DNA of 64,000 bases from positions 1-64,000 of the forward strand of contig NZ_JAJALK010000017.1 of assembly GCF_020523825.1 (NCBI RefSeq), read 5' to 3'. Shown one piece after another: positions 37,978 to 44,124 of the stretch; the first letter of the stretch is position 1, and each line of letters starts with the position of its first letter. Origin of the DNA: Methylobacterium brachiatum. GTDB lineage: Bacteria > Pseudomonadota > Alphaproteobacteria > Rhizobiales > Beijerinckiaceae. The position numbers and the translations under genes are program-made. A model generated the notes under the pieces. The model saw only the letters and a program-made list of their open reading frames with translations, had not been told where the DNA came from and did no database searches.

Positions 37978-38610
37978 ATGACCGACCATGTAACGGACGC
38001 CCCCGGGGCCGCCATCACCTGGCACCACCTGGATCCGGACGATCACGACCATGGCGGCGGTGCCACAGTCTTGGGCTTCTGGATCTACCTGATGAGCGAC
38101 GCGCTCATCTTCGCCTCGCTGTTCGCGATGTTCGGCGTGGTGAGCACCAGCTATGCCGGCGGCCCCGTCCCGCGGCAGATCTTCGACCTTCCGCTCGTCG
38201 CCCTCAACACGGCGCTCCTGCTCGCCTCGTCCATCACCTTCGGGCAGGCCATGCCCCATATGGAGGCGGGTCGAATCGGCCCTACGCGGCTCTGGCTCGC
38301 TGTCACGGGGTTGCTGGGCGCCGCCTTCGTCGGCATCGAGCTCTACGAGTTCTCGCACCTGATCGCCGAGGGGGCCGGTCCGCAGCGCAGCGCGTTCCTG
38401 TCGGCCTTCTTCACCCTGGTCGGCACCCACGGCGCGCACGTCACCGTCGGACTGATCTGGATCGCGACGATGCTGATCCAGATCGGCCAGCACGGGCTCA
38501 CGGGCGAGATGAGGCGCCGGGTCATGTGCCTGTCGATGTTCTGGCACTTCCTGGACATCATCTGGATCGGCGTCTTCAACTTCGTCTATCTATATGGAGT
38601 GATCCGTTGA
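37978..38610 (+). CDS. cyoC: Cytochrome bo3-type quinol oxidase subunit III
   Basis: 210 residues with five membrane helices; VLGFWIYLMSDALIFASLFA, ITFGQAMPHMEAG, FFTLVGTHGAHVTVGLIWI and FWHFLDIIWIGVFNFVYLYG are the usual CyoC segments. The subunit stabilises the oxidase core and oxygen channel. Its stop overlaps the TTG start of cyoD (TTGA). The order A-B-C-D matches other cyo operons. Confidence 0.95.
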   Translation: MTDHVTDAPGAAITWHHLDPDDHDHGGGATVLGFWIYLMSDALIFASLFAMFGVVSTSYAGGPVPRQIFDLPLVALNTALLLASSITFGQAMPHMEAGRIGPTRLWLAVTGLLGAAFVGIELYEFSHLIAEGAGPQRSAFLSAFFTLVGTHGAHVTVGLIWIATMLIQIGQHGLTGEMRRRVMCLSMFWHFLDIIWIGVFNFVYLYGVIR

Positions 38611-38987
38611 GCACCCACTCCCTCCACGCCGCGCCCGGGCCGCAGGGGTCCGCGCGCGGGCACGGCAGCCGCCGCGGCTACCGGATCGGCGCCGTGCTCT
38701 CGATCATCCTCACGGTCGTCCCGTTCTGGCTGGTCATGTCCGGGGCGCTGCCCGATCCGGCGGTCACGGCGGCGATCATCTTTGCCCTGGCCCTCGTCCA
38801 GATCGTCGTCCACGTCGTCAGCTTCCTGCACCTCGACACGCAGTCCGAGGGCGGTTGGACGTTGCTCGCCTTCCTGTTCACGGCCGTGATCGTGGTGCTG
38901 ACGATCGGCGGCTCGGTCTGGGTGATGTACCACCTCAACGCGAACATGATGCCGATGCCGGATAGCGCCACCTCGACGATGCGCTGA
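38607..38987 (+). CDS. cyoD: Cytochrome bo3-type quinol oxidase subunit IV
   Basis: 126 residues with three membrane helices: GAVLSIILTVVPFWLVM, ALVQIVVHVVSFLHLDTQSE and GWTLLAFLFTAVIVVLTIGG. A TTG overlapping the cyoC stop is the best start because it begins the basic N-terminus just before helix 1. cyoE (heme O synthase) does not follow, so heme O farnesylation must be supplied from elsewhere. A His-to-HLDTQ segment is the family signature. Confidence 0.93.
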   Translation: MSTHSLHAAPGPQGSARGHGSRRGYRIGAVLSIILTVVPFWLVMSGALPDPAVTAAIIFALALVQIVVHVVSFLHLDTQSEGGWTLLAFLFTAVIVVLTIGGSVWVMYHLNANMMPMPDSATSTMR

Positions 38988-39107
38988 GCTGGTCGGTCGC
39001 GGCCGTGACGGGATAGACTTCCAACAGCGGCCGAGTTGCACCCGTCTCATCAATTATGAAGCCGCCGACGCCGACATGACCACACGAGTGTGAGTCAGGA
39101 GAATTTG

Positions 39108-39650
39108 ATGATGGCGCCAGATACATCCAGCGACAGCCCGATACACGCCTCGGGACGGTCGTGCGGCATTCAGGAAGCAGACCTGAATCGCATGGTGAAA
39201 CGTCACGAGCAGGTGGCGTGCCTATGCGATCTGTTGGAAGCCTGTGCCGACAGCTTGCCCATCTGGCCGACAGACACCCAGGCTGAACAGCTGCGCCTGG
39301 CGCTCGGCGCATTCGTCGAGGGAGAGCGGGAAGGCGATGCGTTCATCGCCAGGGTCTTCAGGTGCGGGTTGCAGGATCCGCTGGCGGCGGCCTTGATGCG
39401 CCACGTCGATGCCCGCCACACCGATGACCTCGTGCACGCTGAGGACCTGATCTCCGCGCTGCAAGTAGGGCCGGTGCCGAACGGCAGGATCTCGGCCGAG
39501 ACGTTCGGGTACATGCTCCGCTGCTTCTTCGCGGCGGGCCGCCAATCGATGGTTTTGGAGGAGTTTGCGGTCCTGGCACTCGGCCGCGATCACCTGACGG
39601 CCAGCGGCGAGTCCCTGCTCCTCGACAGCCTCTGCCGGCGGGCGAGTTGA
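39108..39650 (+). CDS. Hemerythrin-like helical protein, divergent
   Basis: 180 residues from ATG 39108, preceded by CAGGAG. The N-terminal VKRHEQVACLCDLLEACADS matches a hemerythrin-domain family of Rhizobiales with an LCDxLExIADSLP motif, and RHVDARHTDDLVHAEDLISA fits its third helix. The helix that usually carries the HxxxE ligand pair reads VEGEREGDAFIARV, with the histidine absent, so di-iron binding is doubtful. The gene lies between cyoD and a convergent fnr gene; hemerythrin-like genes with FNR regulators are often tied to oxygen or nitric oxide responses (inference). Confidence 0.5.
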   Translation: MMAPDTSSDSPIHASGRSCGIQEADLNRMVKRHEQVACLCDLLEACADSLPIWPTDTQAEQLRLALGAFVEGEREGDAFIARVFRCGLQDPLAAALMRHVDARHTDDLVHAEDLISALQVGPVPNGRISAETFGYMLRCFFAAGRQSMVLEEFAVLALGRDHLTASGESLLLDSLCRRAS

Positions 39651-39653
39651 CGC

Positions 39654-40361
39654 CTATCGGGCCGCCGCCCGAGCACGAAGGGCATGTGCATCTTTGATCG
39701 TCACTGTCCGATTGCCCGAGAGGGCGAGCACGCCGGCGCCCTTCAGCTTCGTCAGTTGTCGGCTCACCGTCTCGATCGTCATCCCGAGCACGTCTGCCAT
39801 ATGACCGCGGGTCATCGGCAGATCGAAGGTCACCGGCTGGTTCAGTCCCGATCGGCGGGCACATCGCTCCGCTCGTGCAGCCATGTCGATGAGGAGTCCG
39901 GCCACCTTCTCGCCGGCCGAGAGGCGCGCCAAGCACAGCATGCGGCGGCGCGCCTCCTTCAGCGCTCGCAAGGTACGTTGGAGCAGGAGGTTCTCCATCC
40001 GCGAGTGCTCCTCCAGGAAGTGTTCGAAGGGCCGTCTCTGGATCGTGCACAGTTCCGCGTTGGTCAAGGCCGTGACGGTGAAGGCGTGCTCTTCTGCGTA
40101 GGGTTCACCGACGAAGTCCGCCGGGTAGAACAAGCCCACGATCTGCTCTCGTCCGTCGGCCGTGGCGGCGACCATCTTCAGGACGCCCGACAGCAGATTG
40201 GCACAGATCCGGCTCTCGTCGCCCGCCCACATCACGGTCTCGCCCGCCATGATGCAGCGGCGCTGGCACAGACCGGTGAAGGTGATCACGCCCTCGTCAT
40301 CGAGGCTGCTGCACAGCGCGTGTTTGCGGACGGGGCAGTCCGCGCAGATCTCGGTCGACAC
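39654..40361 (-). CDS. Crp/Fnr regulator with Fe-S cysteines (FnrN-like)
   Basis: 235 residues from GTG 40361, nine bases after AAGGA. Cysteines C6, C9 and C17 (ICADCPVRKHALC, spacing C-x2-C-x7-C) plus C105 in NAELCTIQRRPF correspond to the four [4Fe-4S] ligands of FNR/FnrN. The cNMP-like domain is followed by the helix-turn-helix LPMTRGHMADVLGMTIETVS and RQLTKLK. Such proteins dimerise and bind TTGAT-N4-ATCAA when oxygen is low. A matching box precedes cyoA. The gene is convergent with the hemerythrin-like gene, four bases apart. Confidence 0.9.
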   Translation of the reverse strand: MSTEICADCPVRKHALCSSLDDEGVITFTGLCQRRCIMAGETVMWAGDESRICANLLSGVLKMVAATADGREQIVGLFYPADFVGEPYAEEHAFTVTALTNAELCTIQRRPFEHFLEEHSRMENLLLQRTLRALKEARRRMLCLARLSAGEKVAGLLIDMAARAERCARRSGLNQPVTFDLPMTRGHMADVLGMTIETVSRQLTKLKGAGVLALSGNRTVTIKDAHALRARAAAR

Positions 40362-40631
40362 CGGTCTAATCCTTGAAGGTGACAGCAGGCAGGCGCGCTG
40401 GCCGAGACCTGCGTGAGATAAGATGCATGGAGCATCGGCCACGAGCTTGCAGCCGCGCCCCGGGGCGGGTCGACATGGCTACCGAAGCGGGCAGCTGACT
40501 TGCGGTGCCCGGCGCCGCCTACGACAAGCCGGGCTTGCGCGGAGATGGCTGGGGCGGTTGAGCTCGCGTGTCGGGCATCGGTTTCTCCGGGACCAATGCC
40601 GTCGAGCTGATCTTGTCGGGCGACCGGGTCC

Positions 40632-40645
40632 TTGTTCTAGATCAA
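40632..40645. promoter_or_regulatory. FNR-like box TTGTTCTAGATCAA
   Basis: Half-sites TTGTT and ATCAA around a CTAG core match the FNR/FixK consensus at nine of ten defined bases. It lies about 270 bases before the fnr-type gene start at 40361 and just beyond the tail of a degraded second Fnr gene. A close relative (TTGCGCTAGATCAA) is at 41387. It may be the remaining regulatory region of a lost gene. Confidence 0.4.
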
Positions 40646-40682
40646 GGCAACTGCACCGAGGAGCGGGGCGTCCGTTTCCGCA

Positions 40683-40872
40683 GGCCCATCGGGAGTGGTA
40701 TCCGCCGTGGCGGTCGAGCTGGGTCCGATCGAGCAGGCGGATCCTGCCGGGCACGATCAGGATTACCTTCGAGCAGTCGAGAGGCCGTCAGCGTCCGGCT
40801 CACCGTCTCAGGGGTGAGGCCTCGAGGTCGTCGGCAATGTGCTGCGGACCCATGGGCAGCTCCAGGGTCACC
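40683..40872 (-). pseudogene. Crp/Fnr helix-turn-helix remnant
   Basis: Read on the minus strand in changing frames, the region gives VTLELPMGPQHIADDL, then GLTPETVSRTLTASRLLEGN, then GRIRLLDRTQLDRHGG: the C-terminal DNA-binding domain of a Crp/Fnr protein, broken by at least two frameshifts. The sensory domain is replaced by a tnpB tail in the opposite strand from 40872. It is a different protein from the intact FnrN next door, showing loss of a second regulator. Confidence 0.6.
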
Positions 40873-40982
40873 GAAGTCACGACCGTGACCAGAGCGCCGC
40901 GCTGAATATCGCCCATTTTGGGTGTGAGACGCCGTGCCTGTCCCAGCATGGAAGCCCGCCTTTCAAGGCGGGGAGACGTCAC
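40872..40982 (+). pseudogene. TnpB C-terminal tail and IS200/IS605 right end
   Basis: The plus strand encodes HDRDQSAALNIAHFGCETPC, nearly the same as HDRDQNAARNIARLGCETPC at the end of the 9837 copy. It is followed by a hairpin (cccgccTTTCAAggcggg) and the end sequence GGAGACGTCAC at 40972-40982. So the last RuvC motif plus right end survive; everything before is gone. Element end and copy relationship are visible by direct comparison within the window. Confidence 0.75.
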
Positions 40983-41227
40983 GTCTTTGGCGATGGCTCG
41001 ACGGCTGCCGCACCAAGTTGCGGCCTCGGTCCGCCCACTGGCTCGATCCCGTGCTTGCGCGCCTGAGCCACCAACCACCCGCCGAGCTTGAGGGCAGCGT
41101 TCCAGTCGAAATCAGCGTAGGCGTGCTCCTCGTCCCCATGCATCGTCAACGTGACGCCGTCCCTCCCTGCCTCAGCCCGAAGATCACCAGAGTGAAAGCG
41201 GGCCTCTACTTGGATGCTCTCACTCAA
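40979..41227 (-). CDS. Small conserved-looking hypothetical protein (82 aa)
   Basis: 82 residues, acidic, with a compact alpha/beta look: SIQVEARFHSGDLRAEAGRD, GVTLTMHGDEEHAYADFDWN and AALKLGGWLVAQARKHGIEP. Hydrophobic residues alternate as in a real beta-sheet protein, unlike shadow frames nearby. No family is recognised and no function is proposed. Its 3' end overlaps the IS right end by a few bases, so the last residues (AAVEPSPKT) may derive from that end. Confidence 0.55.
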   Translation of the reverse strand: MSESIQVEARFHSGDLRAEAGRDGVTLTMHGDEEHAYADFDWNAALKLGGWLVAQARKHGIEPVGGPRPQLGAAAVEPSPKT

Positions 41228-41386
41228 TGCCTCACCCCTCTGTCAGCCCAGACTTCCAAACGAACGCTTCATTCAGTCGGCTTCGGAGGCGAGCCGCTTC
41301 GACGGCTATGAACTAGACCATTCGAGGCATCGAAGGTCATTTCGCAGCGCTGCTTCGATTGGGTTCATGCCTGCGGCCGGACGTCC

Positions 41387-41400
41387 TTGCGCTAGATCAA
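41387..41400. promoter_or_regulatory. FNR/FixK-like box TTGCGCTAGATCAA
   Basis: The sequence matches TTG-N8-CAA with a CTAG centre and lies about 64 bases (from its centre) before the ATG of the small gene at 41457, a suitable distance for an activator. With flanks it resembles the box at 40632 at about 20 of 24 positions (CCTTG..CTAGATCAA.GC). Binding by the nearby FnrN-type regulator is an inference. Confidence 0.45.
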
Positions 41401-41456
41401 AGCCATCAGCGCTTCGTCGCATCCAAACTTGCCTGCGATGGAGCGGAGGCCGATTG

Positions 41457-41555
41457 ATGCGCACCTATTTTGTCGCCTTCCACAAGGTCGTTGCTGACGA
41501 TACCGGCCACGATCACCGCGTCCTGCAGCGGCAGATCGTAGTCCGCGAAGCCTAG
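41457..41555 (+). CDS. Very small protein (32 aa), possibly truncated
   Basis: MRTYFVAFHKVVADDTGHDH then RVLQRQIVVREA. The beginning resembles small Rhizobiales proteins that continue for another 30-40 residues, so this may be a shortened copy; the frame stops exactly where an HWE kinase fragment begins. An FNR-like box lies upstream, and GGAG occurs 15 bases before the ATG. Function unknown. Confidence 0.45.
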   Translation: MRTYFVAFHKVVADDTGHDHRVLQRQIVVREA

Positions 41556-41556
41556 A

Positions 41557-41679
41557 GGCGGTCACGGCACGCAGTTGATCCAGGAGGCGCTGCCCTACGC
41601 GCTGCAGGCCGAGGTCGACTACCACCTGGGACCGGATGGGGTGCGCTGCCGATTGAGATGCCGGTCTTCTGACAAGTAA
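41557..41679 (+). pseudogene. HWE-family histidine kinase, C-terminal tail
   Basis: The frame GGHGTQLIQEALPYALQAEV followed by DYHLGPDGVRCRLRC is the end of the HWE histidine-kinase ATPase domain (G-x-G-T-x-L-I, then A-L-P-Y). Only the last 40 residues remain. It abuts the small gene at 41457, so the two may mark an old deletion joint. Confidence 0.6.
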
Positions 41680-41680
41680 C

Positions 41681-41830
41681 CTGACCGATGCGCTCACCGG
41701 GCTCTTGAGCCACCTCGCCGAGCGTGACCGCGACTTGGCTGACGCGGATGCCGCCTTGCGGGATCTCCGCGCCGTGCTCGCCGCACATGCGTGCAACCTC
41801 GAGCACGCGGGCGGCCCCGCCCCCGCCTGA
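41681..41830 (+). CDS. Possible small helical protein, start unclear
   Basis: The frame LTDALTGLLSHLAERDRDLA then DADAALRDLRAVLAAHACNL reads as two amphipathic helices with a heptad-like Leu/Ala pattern, ending in TGA at 41828. No ATG, GTG or TTG stands at the expected position (CTG at 41681), so it may be the tail of a lost gene. No family recognised. Confidence 0.3.
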   Translation: MTDALTGLLSHLAERDRDLADADAALRDLRAVLAAHACNLEHAGGPAPA

Positions 41831-42147
41831 CGATCATCGTCGCCGGCCATACCCCACGTGGAACGAGCTGCTCTCTGAGGTAAGAGCAGCTCGCGCCAAG
41901 AGCGGGATTGAAGATTGCACACCATGCGTACTGTGCATTCAAAGAACCGGTGCCCGCCGCCTTTGTTCCGACGACTGTTCATCCCGCGACCGGCACCGTT
42001 CTTGCGCACGTCGATCCGCGGTTGAGCCTTGGCCGTTGAGGAAGAATGGCTCGTCGGGCCAGCGCCGAACGGCGGTCACCCTCAGCGAGATCGACAAATC
42101 CCAGAATGCGTCTGCGCAAGCCGCTGCGGGCGAGAAAGGACGAGCGC

Positions 42148-42366
42148 GTGAAAACTGCCGCCGCTGGCCCGTGCCCCCTTTGCCAGGGTCGCACCTGGAT
42201 CGATGTCCGGCCCGGCCAAACCTCGACCTTCCGTCAGCGCTGGCCGCTAGCGCGGTTTCTGCTTGGTTTGAACGACTGCCCGGCCTGTATCCAACCCCAA
42301 CAGGCGTCAGAGCCGCTGCCGGCCGCCACAGCTTCGCAGCAAATTTGGCATTTCCGAGAAACATAA
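42148..42366 (+). CDS. Small cysteine-pair protein (72 aa)
   Basis: A GTG at 42148, eight bases after GAAAGGA, begins MKTAAAGPCPLCQGRTWIDV and later gives LNDCPACIQPQ. The two CPxC pairs (CPLC, CPAC) could bind zinc, in the style of a zinc ribbon. Length and ribosome site support a real gene; no known family is recognised. It stands in a gene-poor stretch left of the ssp operon. Confidence 0.45.
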   Translation: MKTAAAGPCPLCQGRTWIDVRPGQTSTFRQRWPLARFLLGLNDCPACIQPQQASEPLPAATASQQIWHFRET

Positions 42367-42466
42367 GTGCAATCGCAGGAAAAAATCCGTTGTATCACTC
42401 AGTCGTACAGTCCTCCTGCAACAAACCACACAGGCCGACCGGGCGTTTCATCCGAGGAGATCCATC

Positions 42467-42583
42467 GTGCTCGACCACGCTGTGACCGGCCCGACCTTAG
42501 GTGTCGACAGGATCTCGCTATGCCTGATCGTCGGCCTCGTCGCCGCCGAAGCGACCGTGTTGCTCGGCCTGTTCTGGATTTGA
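42467..42583 (+). CDS. Single-helix membrane mini-protein (38 aa)
   Basis: GTG at 42467 is preceded by GAGGAG with an eight-base spacer, a strong ribosome site. The product (MLDHAVTGPTLGVDRISLCL, then IVGLVAAEATVLLGLFWI) is one hydrophobic helix with a short polar N-terminus. Such mini-proteins are easily missed. Neighbours are relics, so no function is suggested. Confidence 0.4.
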   Translation: MLDHAVTGPTLGVDRISLCLIVGLVAAEATVLLGLFWI

Positions 42584-42739
42584 GAGCCGCCGGGGAAAAC
42601 GCGGCGGGACAAAAAATTCAGAAGACCGTATTTTGTGCACGCAGCGGACCCGATCGCGCGATGTTGAACCGCGTGAGTTGATCGAGCCATCGAGGGTGCG
42701 GTACTCACGACAGTACCTCGGGATGTCTTGATAGAACCT

Positions 42740-42787
42740 CCTGCCGGGTAGCGGGGACGCATCGCTGCGTCACCGCTACCCGGCAGG
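42740..42787. repeat. Long perfect hairpin (15-bp stem plus inner 6-bp stem)
   Basis: CCTGCCGGGTAGCGG at 42740-42754 is the exact reverse complement of 42773-42787. Inside, GACGCA and TGCGTC form a second stem around TCGC. There is no T-run after the stem, so a rho-independent terminator is unlikely. It lies just before a tnpB N-terminal relic, so it could be the left-end structure of that element, or a recombination site. Confidence 0.7.
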
Positions 42788-42852
42788 AAAAGGTTAAGTG
42801 GCGCGAGGATAACATCGGTCTCGATCTATCCTCTCGAGGTCTCTCCGTCGAT

Positions 42853-43245
42853 TTGCGCGAACGCCTGCGCTCGGCGCAGGTGGAGGTCGCGCGGCTGTGG
42901 AACAATATTGCCGGCTATCACCATCTTTGCCGACAGGTGAATGAGCCGTGGCCTTCTGAGACCGAACTTCGCGCTGAGACGAAGGGCGGCCGGTATGGCC
43001 TGAATAGCCAAACGGTCCAGTCGATCGTCGCGCGATTCATCGCCAACGTCGATGCTGTCCGTACGCGCCGCCCGCGGGCCTGGGGCGCAGCGTTGGTTGC
43101 GAATTCCCTAACGTGAGAAGCGCTTCCAGCCCCTGCCCTGGTCGGCTCAAGCCGTAAATTACGACTTGCTGGCGAAGCGCCTGGTGCTGCCGATGGGCCG
43201 CGGTAACCGCGCGCTCGAGCTCCGGCTCAACCTGGACTGCAGATG
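42853..43245 (+). pseudogene. TnpB N-terminal half of a different subfamily, broken
   Basis: VARLWNNIAGYHHLCRQVNE, GGRYGLNSQTVQSIVARFIA and, after a frameshift near 43095, REKRFQPLPWSAQAVNYDLL and KRLVLPMGRGNRALELRLN form the N-terminal half of a TnpB with the LHSQ-type helix and LPMGRG strand. RuvC motifs are missing. It ends about 60 bases before the sspD stop codon, in convergent orientation, so the ssp operon's downstream edge is an IS scar. Confidence 0.65.
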
Positions 43246-43305
43246 CTTCAGACTCGCTCCCCAAACCGAATCGCACAAGGCCCCGTAGCCCGGGCGTGCC
43301 GCCGA

Positions 43306-44124
43306 TCAAATCGTACAGATGACACACGCCGCGTCGTCGTCTTCGCTCGGTGGTGCGAAGCGATTGGCGTAGACCTCCGCCAAGGTCAGGTCGGCGCGTG
43401 TCTCCTCGCGATTGGCGCGGCGGCGCTCAGCCTCCCGCCGGACCGCTGCCGCGCGCTCCGGGCGCTCCAACTCCTCGAGGCTCTCTCCCTGACTCCAGGT
43501 GAAGACATTTCCACTGCCAGGATACGGGCGCTCGTAGACCTTTGCGGCCTCATAAAGATCGGGATACTTATCCTTGAGCTGTAACCACTCGATCTTCTGC
43601 TGGTAGAAGCAGAAGAAACAACCCGAGCGGGTCCGCCCCCATTCGGTATAAGGGGGCATACCGACGCCGGAATCGCGGAGGATGCGCTCGATGTCGGCGA
43701 GCTTCAGGCCGTCCTCCCGGAACGGGTAGACGGGCGTGATGTTCGGCTTGTGACTAATGTACCCGGATCGCTCCTCATCGGCACGCAGGCCGACATAGTT
43801 CAGCACCGGCTCTTCGCCAATGAATGTCTCGAATGGCTTCAGTTTGAGCATCTTGGTGCACCAGCGGCGATGATTTGAGGGAATCATCCCGCCGTAAACG
43901 TCGTACCAATGATCGAACCCCTGGTCAGCGTTCAGTCGGATCACTGGCTTTCCAAGATAATCCTGAATGCGATCGAGGTACGCGTAGGTCTCAGGTAGCT
44001 CCTTACCGGTGTCGTTGAAGACGTACTCCATCTGCGGGATCCGCTCGCGCATGTAGAGGGCGAGCGCGGCACTGTCTTTGCCTCCCGACAAGCTCAAGAC
44101 GTGACGGGGCGGCGCGTCAGGCAT
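43306..44124 (-). CDS. sspD: SspD-like ATP pyrophosphatase (PAPS reductase family)
   Basis: 272 residues. The PP-loop is SLSGGKDSAALAL near residue 13; YVFNDTGKELPETYAYLDRI and RRWCTKMLKLKPFE follow; GRTRSGCFFCFYQQ has the CxxC seen in DndC/SspD-type enzymes. In phosphorothioation systems this protein adenylates the DNA backbone phosphate so that sulfur from the cysteine desulfurase can replace a non-bridging oxygen. The gene overlaps sspC by eight bases and is last of four. PAPS reductase for sulfate assimilation is excluded by the neighbours and the CxxC tail. Confidence 0.85.
   Translation of the reverse strand: MPDAPPRHVLSLSGGKDSAALALYMRERIPQMEYVFNDTGKELPETYAYLDRIQDYLGKPVIRLNADQGFDHWYDVYGGMIPSNHRRWCTKMLKLKPFETFIGEEPVLNYVGLRADEERSGYISHKPNITPVYPFREDGLKLADIERILRDSGVGMPPYTEWGRTRSGCFFCFYQQKIEWLQLKDKYPDLYEAAKVYERPYPGSGNVFTWSQGESLEELERPERAAAVRREAERRRANREETRADLTLAEVYANRFAPPSEDDDAACVICTI

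Noticed and set aside
34743..38018. A 1091-codon open frame on the minus strand opposite cyoA and cyoB
   Set aside because: It is rich in Arg, Asp, Gly and His with no domain, lies wholly opposite two certain genes, and is the typical antisense shadow of high-GC coding sequence.
39040..39062. ATCAA half-site near the hemerythrin-like gene as an FNR box
   Set aside because: The nearest TTG is at the wrong distance for TTGAT-N4-ATCAA.
43306..44124. Assimilatory PAPS reductase (CysH)
   Set aside because: The CxxC late in the protein and the cysteine desulfurase, DUF4007 and ATPase neighbours fit SspD instead.
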